A DNA stretch of 64,000 nt from JAJRAG01 sp050010535. GTDB lineage: Archaea > Thermoplasmatota > Thermoplasmata > Methanomassiliicoccales > JACIVX01. Shown here piece by piece: positions 50,828 to 58,432 of the stretch (position 1 is the stretch's first letter; each line of letters starts with the position of its first letter). The position numbers were made by a program, and so were the translations under genes. The DNA is taken from the NCBI GenBank assembly GCA_050010535.1, contig JBEKKT010000004.1, forward strand, positions 1 through 64,000. Reading direction: 5' to 3'. The notes below the pieces were generated by a model. It saw only the letters and a list, made by a program, of their open reading frames with translations. It searched no databases and was not told where the DNA came from.

Positions 50828-50925
50828 TGGTGGACCGAGCGGGATTTGAACCCGCGGCCTCCGCCTTGCGAAGGCGGCGATCTTTAGTGACGCCTCTGGA
50901 GGCGCATCCACTGATCTATCGGCCC
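50828..50925 (-). tRNA. tRNA-Ala (anticodon CGC) with a 23-base intron in the D-loop
   Basis: Acceptor GGGCCGA pairs with TCGGTCC and includes the G3-U70 pair that marks tRNA-Ala. Anticodon stem CCGCC/GGCGG closes TTCGCAA (anticodon CGC); T-arm GCGGG TTCAAAT CCCGC; discriminator A and encoded CCA (50828-50830). The D-stem GATC/GATC encloses 30 bases instead of about 7. These fold as a bulge-helix-bulge: D-stem, 3-base bulge AAA, 4-bp helix AGTG/CACT, 3-base bulge GAT, helix GCGCCT/AGGCGT, loop CCAG. Cutting two bases into each bulge removes 50884-50906 and leaves the loop AGTGGAA, normal size. Confidence 0.92.
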
Positions 50926-50984
50926 GCGGATGGATAACAGGAGGACAGATTTAACCCTTTTCTCGGACAAGACCGCTGGTGCGA

Positions 50985-52343
50985 CTAATCTCTAGCGTTG
51001 ATCAATTTTTTGGCATCTGCCACAGCCTCGTCGACGATCCGCGGCGCCATCCCGACGTAGTTCCCCGGATCCATCACCTTCCTCAGCTCTGCCTTACTGA
51101 GGACCAGCTTCACCTCTTTCGAGTATGCGAGCGCATCGATAAGACTTCTCCCATCGTTCTCCGCCTTCAGACAGACCGTCCTGACGAGCTCGTGCGCCTC
51201 CTGCCGACCCATCCCTTTCTCGACGAGCGCCATCATGACCGACTCGGCCATGATCATACCCTGAGACATCCCAAGATTCTCCTTCATCTTGTCCGCCCTG
51301 ACCACGAGGCTGGAGTATATCTCGTTCGTCTTCGCAAGGATGTCGTCGGCAAGCACGAAAACGTGTGGTATGATGAACCTCTCCGAACTTGAGTTCGTCA
51401 GATCCCTCTCATGCCAGAGAATCATATTCTCCATTGAGGGAGCGACAAAAGCTCTCACTATTCTCGCCAGTCCGCAGACATTTTCAGAGGCGATCGGATT
51501 CTTCTTCTGCGCCATCGTAGAACTGCCAACCTGGTTCTTACAGTCGAAGGCCTCCGAGACCTCCTGGATCTCCGATCGCTGGAGGTTCCTCACTTCGGTC
51601 GCGTATCGCTCGCATGAAGTGCACAACTGGGCCAGCACGGAGACGATTTCAGCGTATCTGTCCCTGCAGACGATCTGGGTCGCAGCCTTTTCGACACCGA
51701 GACCGAGCTCCGTCATAACCGCGTCCTGGATCTCAAGCGACTTCGGGCCGAAAGCCGCGCTCGTTCCCACGGCCCCGGACATCTTCCCGACGCATACCCT
51801 TCTCCTCGCTTCGGCCAGTCGCTCCAGGTATCTCATCATCTCTGTCAGATATCCTGCGATCTTGAATCCGAAGGTCGTAGGAACGGCGAATTGCCCATGA
51901 GTCCTTCCGACCATGACGGTCCTTCGGTGCTTCTTCGCCATTCCAGCGAGTGTGTCGATCAGTCTCAGTACGTCATCTTCCAGAATGTCAAGAGCTATTG
52001 ACATCTGGATCGCAGTAGCGGTGTCGATGATGTCGTTCGAGGTCGCTCCTAGATGCACGTACTTGCCGGCAGCCCCGCACTGCTCGGAGAGCGCCTTGAC
52101 CATGGCCATTACATCGTGCTTCGTCTTCTTTTCGATCTCCTTGACGCTTTCGAGCGTGACATACTTCAGGTCCGCTTTTGATGCGATCGCTGCCGCATCC
52201 TTCTTGCTTATGTTCCGAGCGCTCGCATGGGCCCTGGCAAGGGCCGCCTCGACGAGCAACTGCGTCCTGAGCTTGGTCTCCTCGCTGAAAACAGTCTTCA
52301 TTTCGTCGCGCCCGTACCGGTAGTCTAGGGGGCAGAGAAGCAT
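50985..52343 (-). CDS. purB: Adenylosuccinate lyase
   Basis: A protein of 452 residues. CPLDYRYGRDEMKTVFSEETKLRTQLLVE opens the family; LGATSNDIIDTATAIQM, GRTHGQFAVPTTFGFKIAGYL with the catalytic His, and the signature GSSTMAQKKNPIASENV (the usual MP-K-NP loop) follow. It splits adenylosuccinate and SAICAR in purine synthesis. It ends TAG, is convergent with nothing, and is divergent from the GvpD-like gene. Confidence 0.95.
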   Translation of the reverse strand: MLLCPLDYRYGRDEMKTVFSEETKLRTQLLVEAALARAHASARNISKKDAAAIASKADLKYVTLESVKEIEKKTKHDVMAMVKALSEQCGAAGKYVHLGATSNDIIDTATAIQMSIALDILEDDVLRLIDTLAGMAKKHRRTVMVGRTHGQFAVPTTFGFKIAGYLTEMMRYLERLAEARRRVCVGKMSGAVGTSAAFGPKSLEIQDAVMTELGLGVEKAATQIVCRDRYAEIVSVLAQLCTSCERYATEVRNLQRSEIQEVSEAFDCKNQVGSSTMAQKKNPIASENVCGLARIVRAFVAPSMENMILWHERDLTNSSSERFIIPHVFVLADDILAKTNEIYSSLVVRADKMKENLGMSQGMIMAESVMMALVEKGMGRQEAHELVRTVCLKAENDGRSLIDALAYSKEVKLVLSKAELRKVMDPGNYVGMAPRIVDEAVADAKKLINARD

Positions 52344-52450
52344 TTCCTCACTTCCCTTAGATAAAAATCGTTGGACATTAATGTTATGGTCTAGAGGGAT
52401 AGGTTGGCCCTGCTGAACAGAAGAAAAGGATTAAGAGGGTTTTCAGGGAT

Positions 52451-54073
52451 ATGGTTGCGGCGTTCGATTTGGGGTCTGATACAAAGAGCGGTAGGATACC
52501 TCAGGAGATCCTGGATTTCCTGAGGAGCGCTGGCGGACATTCTCTCATCATCAAAGGCGAAGCCGGCACGGGGAAGACGACATTCGCTCTGCAAATGGTC
52601 GAGGAGCTGGCTGAGGAGCAAACGGAGTACTACTTGTCGTCAAGGGTTTCGGACGAAGCCCTATATCGTCAATTCCCCTGGCTAAAGGAGAGGGCAAGGC
52701 GCAACAACATCCTGAGGGCGGGAAAGAGCTTCCTGAAGCAGACGAGGCCCGCGCAGTTGAAGACGGAGGAGGTGTTGCATGCCGATGCCACACTGAAGGC
52801 CGCGAAGGAGCTGCTGAGGGCCCTTGCCCGCTCGGAAAGCGTGCCAGGCGTTGTCAGATCTGAGCTGCAGAAGCTTGAAGGTCAGATCGAGGCGGGCGAC
52901 CTGGGTGGTGATGAGAGCGAGTACAGTTCCGGAGAGGTCACGGACAGCTCGATAATCCTGGACCTCGGAGTGATGCTACCAGAGCTGGAGCTTGCATACG
53001 ATTTAGCGGAGACGAACCTCCCGAGGAAGACCCTTGTCGTCATAGACAGCATGGATTCTTTGTCCGAGAGATATGGAATCGCCTCCCATCGCATCGTGAG
53101 CACCCTGCAGAAGGACCTCGTGGAGCACTCGGGAACGAACATCGCGTATATACTCGAAACCTCCGGACGCTCGAGCATGGACTTCCTGGGGGACGGCGTG
53201 GTTGCGCTCCTGAGTGGAGAGAAGGAGGGTCGGAGGGTCAGGCAGCTCGTGATAGAGAAGCTGAGGGGCTCAAGGATAGAGCGGTGGAGGTACACGTTCA
53301 CGCTTGCGGATGGAAGAATAAGGACCTTCGAGCCCACCTGGATTAGGATGCCTGAGACATTGAAGAAGCACTCCCCGGTCGAGGACCGGAGGGACGGTGT
53401 CGCCTCTACCGGTAACAAGAATGTCGACGAGGTGCTCGGGGGCCTTCCGCTTGGCGCTCTGACCCTTGTGGAGATCAGTGCGGACGTGCCTCAAGAGGTC
53501 GTACGCTGCTTCGAGCTATCCTTAATCTCCGACTTCCTGTCGAAGAAGAGGGGCGTCATCTGGTATCCGTTGAACTCTATTGACTATTCGCTGCTGGACA
53601 AACAGATGGCGGTGCTTGTTCCGAAGGATGGGGCCGCGAAGGGGCTGAGGGTCCTAGACGCGTCTGGGACAGCCGAGGGCTCGTATCCGTTCATCACCAC
53701 GATCGAGGGGAGCAAGGCCTCTCATGACATGAAATGGGATTCACTGAGGTACATGCTGTCTGGAGCCTCGCCGCCCTATCTGTCGCTGTTGGGATACGAT
53801 GCGTTGGAGGCCCAGTACGGCCAAGAGGTTCTGGCCGGGGCGTTCGGGCACATCGACTCGGCCCGGCGGGACGGGCAGGTCGTCGTTGCGGAGGCCACCC
53901 AGGCGTCGAAATCTCTGATGTCACTCGCCCACCAGGCGCAGATGCACGTGAAGCTCGAGAGCATGGAGGGCGCCGTCATGCTGTGCGGGCAGAAACCTTT
54001 CACGCCGTACTACCACCTCGAGTTCGAGTACGAGAATGGCTTTCCCAACGCCAGACTCGTGCCGATGCTTTGA
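52451..54073 (+). CDS. GvpD/KaiC-like RecA-superfamily ATPase
   Basis: A protein of 540 residues. Walker A is GEAGTGKTT at about 37-45 (HSLIIKGEAGTGKTTFALQMVEEL) and the Walker B-like strand is TLVVIDSMDSLSERYG near 197. The second half (from about 320: GVASTGNKNVDEVLGGLPLGALTLVEISADVP) starts like a second KaiC unit but lacks a Walker A, so it is a degenerate domain. GvpD proteins repress gas-vesicle genes in Halobacteria; many archaea carry GvpD-like ATPases of unknown role, often beside small DNA binders. Two winged-helix genes follow directly on the same strand. Confidence 0.75.
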   Translation: MVAAFDLGSDTKSGRIPQEILDFLRSAGGHSLIIKGEAGTGKTTFALQMVEELAEEQTEYYLSSRVSDEALYRQFPWLKERARRNNILRAGKSFLKQTRPAQLKTEEVLHADATLKAAKELLRALARSESVPGVVRSELQKLEGQIEAGDLGGDESEYSSGEVTDSSIILDLGVMLPELELAYDLAETNLPRKTLVVIDSMDSLSERYGIASHRIVSTLQKDLVEHSGTNIAYILETSGRSSMDFLGDGVVALLSGEKEGRRVRQLVIEKLRGSRIERWRYTFTLADGRIRTFEPTWIRMPETLKKHSPVEDRRDGVASTGNKNVDEVLGGLPLGALTLVEISADVPQEVVRCFELSLISDFLSKKRGVIWYPLNSIDYSLLDKQMAVLVPKDGAAKGLRVLDASGTAEGSYPFITTIEGSKASHDMKWDSLRYMLSGASPPYLSLLGYDALEAQYGQEVLAGAFGHIDSARRDGQVVVAEATQASKSLMSLAHQAQMHVKLESMEGAVMLCGQKPFTPYYHLEFEYENGFPNARLVPML

Positions 54074-54087
54074 CATCGGGTCCCTTT

Positions 54088-54111
54088 TCTGATATCAGAT
54101 TTGATATCTGC
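54088..54111 (+). promoter_or_regulatory. TCTGATATCAGA palindrome with a second half site
   Basis: An exact 12-base palindrome TCTGATATCAGA (54088-54099) is followed at once by TTTGATATCTG (54100-54110). The first winged-helix gene starts at 54152, with a weak TATA-like CTTTAAGAA near 54121. The site resembles TCTGATATC before the second winged-helix gene. Confidence 0.5.
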
Positions 54112-54151
54112 GGAACAAAGTCTTTAAGAATCAGCGGTCATCGAAAACTCG

Positions 54152-54505
54152 ATGGAAGGAGCGACCCCTCAGGAAGAGGCGATCTCCAGACTGATGGCGG
54201 ACGAATACGCCGGCAAGATTCTCAGCACGACCCACAGAAGCCCAATGTCTGTGCAAAACATCAGCAGAGTCTGCGGGATTCCTATTGCAGTTGCTTACAG
54301 GCGCGTCTCAAAGATGGAGGACATCGGCCTCTTGAGATGCGTCAGGCAGGAAGAGGTCTTCAGGGGCAAAAAGGTACGGTACTACCAGTGCGCAGTCAGG
54401 GTGCTCAGGCTCATTTTCATGGAGGGGCGCTTCAGGATCGAGGTCGAGTGGTTGCCGGATGAGGAGTTCATTGTGCAACCTGAGGTTATCGTGGCGAGGG
54501 CATAG
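54152..54505 (+). CDS. Winged-helix regulator, first of a tandem pair
   Basis: A protein of 117 residues. Helix-turn-helix core: EEAISRLMADEYAGKILSTTHRSPMSVQNISRVCGIPIAVAYRRVSKMEDIGLL, followed by a beta wing (EEVFRGKKVRYYQCAVRVLRLIFMEGRFRIEVEW). It is about 40% identical by eye to the next protein, with ADEYA-KIL, ISxxxGIPIA-xYRR and the wing conserved. A palindrome lies 53 bases before the ATG. Probably a homodimeric DNA binder regulating nearby genes. Stop TAG. Confidence 0.75.
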   Translation: MEGATPQEEAISRLMADEYAGKILSTTHRSPMSVQNISRVCGIPIAVAYRRVSKMEDIGLLRCVRQEEVFRGKKVRYYQCAVRVLRLIFMEGRFRIEVEWLPDEEFIVQPEVIVARA

Positions 54506-54526
54506 GGCCTCGACCCGGCGAAATCG

Positions 54527-54550
54527 TCTGATATCTTGGAAGATTTTAAT
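54527..54550 (+). promoter_or_regulatory. TCTGATATC site and TATA box before the second winged-helix gene
   Basis: TCTGATATC at 54527-54535 repeats the half site seen before the first gene, and GATTTTAAT at 54542-54550 is a plausible TATA element immediately after it. A protein at the site would overlap the TFB-binding region. Confidence 0.45.
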
Positions 54551-54618
54551 ATCCATCCATCCCCTTCAATTACTCTGAAGGAGGAAGATCGATCGACCTT
54601 CTGAAGACCTCCCAGCTC

Positions 54619-54987
54619 TTGACGGACGAGTATGCTGTCAAGATTCTAGTCGCGACGGTGAGAGTCTCACGCTCCGCCCAGGAGATTTCCGAGAAGTTCG
54701 GGATCCCTATCGCAGCGTGCTACAGGAGGATAAGGGACCTGCAGAAGGTGGGGCTCGTAGAATGCAAGGAGAGGAGGCTTTCCCAGGAGGGCAAAAGGGT
54801 CTCGTTCTACTTGTCCACGGTGAAGAACGCCTATGTCTTCTTCGAGGGCGGCCGACTGAGGGTCAAGTTCGAGCTGAAGACTGGCGGGGCGGATCAGTAC
54901 GGTGACCAGTGGCACGACATTGAGCTCGATTCCGACAAGCAGCGAAAGAAGGAGGATAAGTATGAAGGGGACGATTCCGCTCCGTGA
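54619..54987 (+). CDS. Winged-helix regulator, second of the tandem pair
   Basis: At least 122 residues. LTDEYAVKILVATVRVSRSAQEISEKFGIPIAACYRRIRDLQKVGLVECKERRLSQEGKRVSFY repeats the fold of the preceding protein, ending with a longer charged tail (DSDKQRKKEDKYEGDD). No ATG or GTG fits: family-like residues (IDLLKTSQL) continue upstream of the TTG at 54619 to about 54592, where a ribosome binding site (gaaggagg, 54577-54584) stands but only CTG (54601) could start. The gene appears to be a duplicate of its neighbour. Confidence 0.7.
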   Translation: MTDEYAVKILVATVRVSRSAQEISEKFGIPIAACYRRIRDLQKVGLVECKERRLSQEGKRVSFYLSTVKNAYVFFEGGRLRVKFELKTGGADQYGDQWHDIELDSDKQRKKEDKYEGDDSAP

Positions 54988-55100
54988 TTGCACGTTCTGG
55001 ACAGCCCTCATCTTTCTTTGGATGTCGAAAAGATTATAAATTGAAGTCAGTATGTCCATCTCGTTTCAATTGCGTGCGCTGAATGGCTGAGTGTGTTTGA

Positions 55101-55970
55101 ATGACGGAACTCTTGGAGGAGCTTGAACAGAAACGACAAGTCTGTAACAATGAGGCGGAAAAACACCGGAATCTCCGAGATGAGCTTAACGAGCAGACAA
55201 AAGAGTGGGTGATGAAGCGCGACGAGCTTAATTCCAAAGTCAGGGAGCTAGTTGAAGAGGCCGCGAAGCACAGGGAGACCCGCGACTCTTTGAACGTTCG
55301 AGTCAGGGAGGACAAAGAGCAAAGGGACCTCTGGAACCAGAAGGTCAACGAACTGAACGAGAAGGTTTTGATGCTTAAGAAAGACAACGTCCCCCGGGAG
55401 GGGCCTCCGATCGCCAAGCTGAAGAAGGAGCTCAAGGCACTCGAGTTCAAACAGATGACTTCCGTTCTAACGACAGAGAAGGAGAGGGACATAATCGAGA
55501 TGCTCTCCGCTCTCCAAGCTCAGATAAAGGAGAGGGAGAAAGCCCTGGAACAGAACGTCGAAGTCCGCAACGCAATCCGGGAGCTCAGGGAAGCGAAGGA
55601 CAAAGCCGAGATGCACCACAGGAACGTTGGCGAACTCGCGGAGAAGGCCCAGGCGGAGCACGATAAGATGATTGAGCTTTACGAACAAGCTGACAGGCTC
55701 CGGAAAGAGGCGGACGCGGCTCAAGAGAAGTTCATCGAGACCAAGCTCAAGGCAGACGAGGAACACAGGAAGCACATCGAAAGCATTCGTCAGGTCCACG
55801 ACTACGACAAGATAACAACGGGACTGAGACAGAAGGCGCGCCGGGCGAAGAAGAAGAAGGAAGAGTCGACGGCGATGCAAGAAGCGGAACAGATCTTCGA
55901 GAGGTTCAAGAGCGGGGAAAAACTGAGCACTGAAGACATCATGACTCTACAGAAGTCTGGCTATCTGTGA
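55101..55970 (+). CDS. Coiled-coil protein, COG1340 type
   Basis: A protein of 289 residues, almost entirely heptad-like charged helix (EELEQKRQVCNNEAEKHRNLRDELNE onwards) with the conserved centre PPIAKLKKELKALEFKQMT and ERDIIEMLSALQAQIKEREK. These features fit the archaeal COG1340 family of predicted coiled-coil proteins. The C-terminal 40 residues (QEAEQIFERFKSGEKLSTEDIMTLQKSGYL) form a short helical hairpin. Function is unknown; a structural or ribosome-related role has been suggested for relatives. Confidence 0.83.
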   Translation: MTELLEELEQKRQVCNNEAEKHRNLRDELNEQTKEWVMKRDELNSKVRELVEEAAKHRETRDSLNVRVREDKEQRDLWNQKVNELNEKVLMLKKDNVPREGPPIAKLKKELKALEFKQMTSVLTTEKERDIIEMLSALQAQIKEREKALEQNVEVRNAIRELREAKDKAEMHHRNVGELAEKAQAEHDKMIELYEQADRLRKEADAAQEKFIETKLKADEEHRKHIESIRQVHDYDKITTGLRQKARRAKKKKEESTAMQEAEQIFERFKSGEKLSTEDIMTLQKSGYL

Positions 55971-56084
55971 TTTCGCTCCCGTTGGGGGTCTGACACCCAA
56001 CAATTGTATGACCGCGACCAGCGAAACTTGAGGATTTGAAGGCTATTTCGTCATAAAATTTATATAGCATCAAGATTATACTTA

Positions 56085-56162
56085 GAGCGGGAAGTTCTGG
56101 GCTAGTTGTTAGAGTGCATCCCATCCCTTCTGACAAGGCTAGCCCTTCCCATCCCTTTTTTT
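56085..56162 (+). ncRNA. Candidate small RNA with long hairpin before srp54
   Basis: A TATA element TTTATATA (56059-56066) precedes by about 22 bases a sequence that folds on itself: GGGAA (56089) with TTCCC (56146), GGGCTAG (56099) with CTAGCCC (56139), TTGTTAGA (56106) with TCTGACAA (56129, one G-U pair), loop 56114-56128, unpaired bases between the helices, and T7 at 56156-56162. Size about 75 nucleotides. It matches no family I know; it could also just be a strong terminator for the coiled-coil gene. Confidence 0.45.
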
Positions 56163-56228
56163 GTTCCTAACAACTGGACGGTAAAGTTTAATAGACTACG
56201 TGATACTGTTGGCGGCAGGTGATTTGCG

Positions 56229-57569
56229 ACGGTTCTTGAAGGGTTGGGACGATCTCTACGGGACGTTCTAAAGAAGATCGCCAACGCGGGCCACGTCGAC
56301 GAGAAGCTCATAAAGGAAGTGACCCGGGACATTCAGAGGGCCCTCCTTCAAGCTGATGTCAATGTCAAGCTAGTCCTCGACCTCACAAAGGAGGTCGAGC
56401 GACGGTCTCTCACTGAGAAGCCTCCTGCCGGGATGAGCTCTAGAGAACGCGTCATCAAAATCATATACGAGGAGCTGGTGAAGATACTGGGGGAGCAGCG
56501 CGCCATCCCCCTCGCACGCCAAACAATCATGATGGTCGGGCTCTACGGTCAAGGCAAGACGACGACCGCAGGCAAGCTCGGCAGATACTTCCACAAGAAG
56601 GGTCTTAGAGTCGGTCTGATAGCCGCAGACGTTCACAGGCCAGCCGCGTACGACCAATTGAAGCAGATCGGCGACAAGCTCGGCGTTCCAGTCTATGGAT
56701 CGAGGGACGCGAAGGACGCAACCAAAATCGTCTCTGAGGGGCTCAAGAAGTTCGCCGGAGTCGATGTCATCATCATCGACACCTCCGGTAGACATGCTCT
56801 CGAGGAGGATCTGATCGAGGAAGTGAGGGAAGTCGCGAAGATCGTCAAACCTGACGAGAGAATACTCGTACTCGACGCGGCGACCGGTCAGCAGGCCGGC
56901 CCTCAGGCGAAGGCATTCCACGATGCGGTTGGGGTGACGAGTGTCATACTGACAAAGATGGACGGTACCGCGAAAGGCGGTGGCGCGTTGAGTGCGGTCG
57001 CCCAGACAAAGGCGCCAATCGTTTTCATTGGAACCGGAGAGCACCTCGAGGACTTGGACCCATTCGAACCCCCGAGATTCATATCCCGCCTGCTAGGAAT
57101 GGGGGACATCCAGTCCTTGCTCGAGCAGGCTCGGGAGTCGCTGACCGAGGAAGAGGCGCTCGAGACGACGAAGAAGATCATGGCGGGCCGATTCACGCTC
57201 AAGGAGATGTACGACCAGATGGAGATGCTGACGAAGATGGGGCCCCTCAAGAAGCTGGTCTCGATGCTACCCGGGATGCCCGGGTTGACGGACAAGATAG
57301 ATGTGGAGGAGTCGCAGCAGAGGCTCTGGAAGTATAGGGTGATTATGGACTCGATGACTGAGGCGGAGATGGAAGACCCCCGTGTTATCAAATCGACAAG
57401 AATCCTAAGAATAGCTAGGGGTGCCGGAGTCGATCCAAAGGACGTAAGAGAGCTTCTCCGCCAGTACAACGTTTCGAAGAGGGCGGTGAAGGGGTTCCTC
57501 GGCAACAGGAAATTGAGGAGGCAACTGCTCAAGCAGCTGGAGGGAAGCGGACTGGGGGCGCAGGAGTGA
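56229..57569 (+). CDS. srp54: Signal recognition particle GTPase SRP54
   Basis: About 446 residues. The N domain has RSLRDVLKKIANAGHVDEKLIKEV; the GTPase has GLYGQGKTTTAGKLG (P-loop), DVHRPAAYDQL, DTSGRHALEEDLIEEV and TKMDGTAKGGGALS; the M domain (FTLKEMYDQMEMLTKMGPLKKLVSMLPG, RILRIARGAGV, RQYN) binds the SRP RNA. The first standard start is TTG at 56244, but family sequence TVLEG precedes it; the codon at the Met position is ACG (56229), seven bases after AGGTGAT. So the true start is either an ACG or the TTG. It overlaps trmY by four bases. Confidence 0.94.
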   Translation, partial: TVLEGLGRSLRDVLKKIANAGHVDEKLIKEVTRDIQRALLQADVNVKLVLDLTKEVERRSLTEKPPAGMSSRERVIKIIYEELVKILGEQRAIPLARQTIMMVGLYGQGKTTTAGKLGRYFHKKGLRVGLIAADVHRPAAYDQLKQIGDKLGVPVYGSRDAKDATKIVSEGLKKFAGVDVIIIDTSGRHALEEDLIEEVREVAKIVKPDERILVLDAATGQQAGPQAKAFHDAVGVTSVILTKMDGTAKGGGALSAVAQTKAPIVFIGTGEHLEDLDPFEPPRFISRLLGMGDIQSLLEQARESLTEEEALETTKKIMAGRFTLKEMYDQMEMLTKMGPLKKLVSMLPGMPGLTDKIDVEESQQRLWKYRVIMDSMTEAEMEDPRVIKSTRILRIARGAGVDPKDVRELLRQYNVSKRAVKGFLGNRKLRRQLLKQLEGSGLGAQE

Positions 57570-58153
57570 GGAGATTCATCGTCATCGGTCACAGGGCCAC
57601 GACCTCTGGCAGCTTCAAGCTCGACGACCTTTGCGGGGGTGCAGGACGCCTGGACGTTCTGCTTCGCTGCATCAATTCCGCATTCTTCCTCTCACACGAC
57701 ATAAGAAGGGACGTAGAGATGTATCTCGTCCTGCTGGGGCCGCCGTCTCCGCCGAAGACCCTGAGGTTCGTCGGGAATGAACTGAAATATCTGAACCCGG
57801 ACGAGAGGAGCACAGGTGCCCTCGTCAGGAACGCCCTGATGCAGAAGGTGAGCGGCGAGGAACGGTCTTCGCCCGGAATTTACATCTCGAACCAGTCCTA
57901 CACCGAGCTCTTCTCGAACATATCCAAGGAGACCAAGGTCATCTACCTAAAGGAGGATGGGACCGACATAAGGGACGTGGATCTCCCCGAGGACGTCACG
58001 TTCGTCCTGGGCGACGACCAAGACCTGACCCCGGGAGAGGAGAAGGCCCTGATGGCCTATCAACCCGACAGGTTATGGTTAGGACCGATCAGCTACCACG
58101 CCGACCACTGCATCACCATCGTCAACAATGAACTGGATCGCCGGGTTGTCTGA
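57566..58153 (+). CDS. trmY: tRNA pseudouridine(54) N1-methyltransferase
   Basis: A protein of 195 residues with a GTG start overlapping the srp54 TGA. FIVIGHRATTSGSFKLDDLCGGAGRLDVLLRC is the conserved SPOUT start; ELKYLNPDERSTGALVRNAL, and the SAM-binding knot FVLGDDQDLTPGEE plus LWLGPISYHADHCITIVNNELDRR follow. The enzyme methylates pseudouridine 54 in the T-loop of tRNAs, an archaeal modification that replaces m5U54. Cotranscribed with srp54. Confidence 0.95.
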   Translation: MRRFIVIGHRATTSGSFKLDDLCGGAGRLDVLLRCINSAFFLSHDIRRDVEMYLVLLGPPSPPKTLRFVGNELKYLNPDERSTGALVRNALMQKVSGEERSSPGIYISNQSYTELFSNISKETKVIYLKEDGTDIRDVDLPEDVTFVLGDDQDLTPGEEKALMAYQPDRLWLGPISYHADHCITIVNNELDRRVV

Positions 58154-58237
58154 GGATTGGATCGGCTCGAGTCCGGATCGTGTCCTGGGACGAATCTGCA
58201 ATAACCTTTTAACCGGATATGCCTTATCGGGGAAAGC

Positions 58238-58432
58238 ATGGCAGACAGGATACCTCAGCACAAACACTGCCGTCAGTGTGGCAAGGCCTTCATCGGAGAC
58301 GAGCAATACTGCTCGGCGGAATGTACAAAACAGGGCAAGGACATTCTGAAGAAGCGTAAGAACCAGCTGATTATCCTATACGTTCTGACAATGTTCATCC
58401 TTGTCGTCGCCGTCATAGCGATGGGTATCTGA
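58238..58432 (+). CDS. DUF2116-type zinc-ribbon membrane protein
   Basis: A protein of 64 residues. HKHCRQCGKAFIGDEQYCSAEC is a zinc ribbon (two CxxC-like pairs), followed by a basic stretch KQGKDILKKRKN and one membrane span (QLIILYVLTMFILVVAVIAMGI) to the C-terminus: DUF2116 layout. It overlaps coaD by one base (TGATG), so the two are coupled. Function unknown. Confidence 0.8.
   Translation: MADRIPQHKHCRQCGKAFIGDEQYCSAECTKQGKDILKKRKNQLIILYVLTMFILVVAVIAMGI

Noticed and set aside
50633..50911. Minus-strand frame of 92 codons over the tRNA-Ala
   Set aside because: Most of it is the tRNA gene itself; the remaining part matches nothing.
53734..54462. Plus-strand frame of 242 codons across the end of the GvpD-like gene and the winged-helix gene
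   Set aside because: Gly/Arg/His-rich product that overlaps two real genes in another frame; codon bias artefact.
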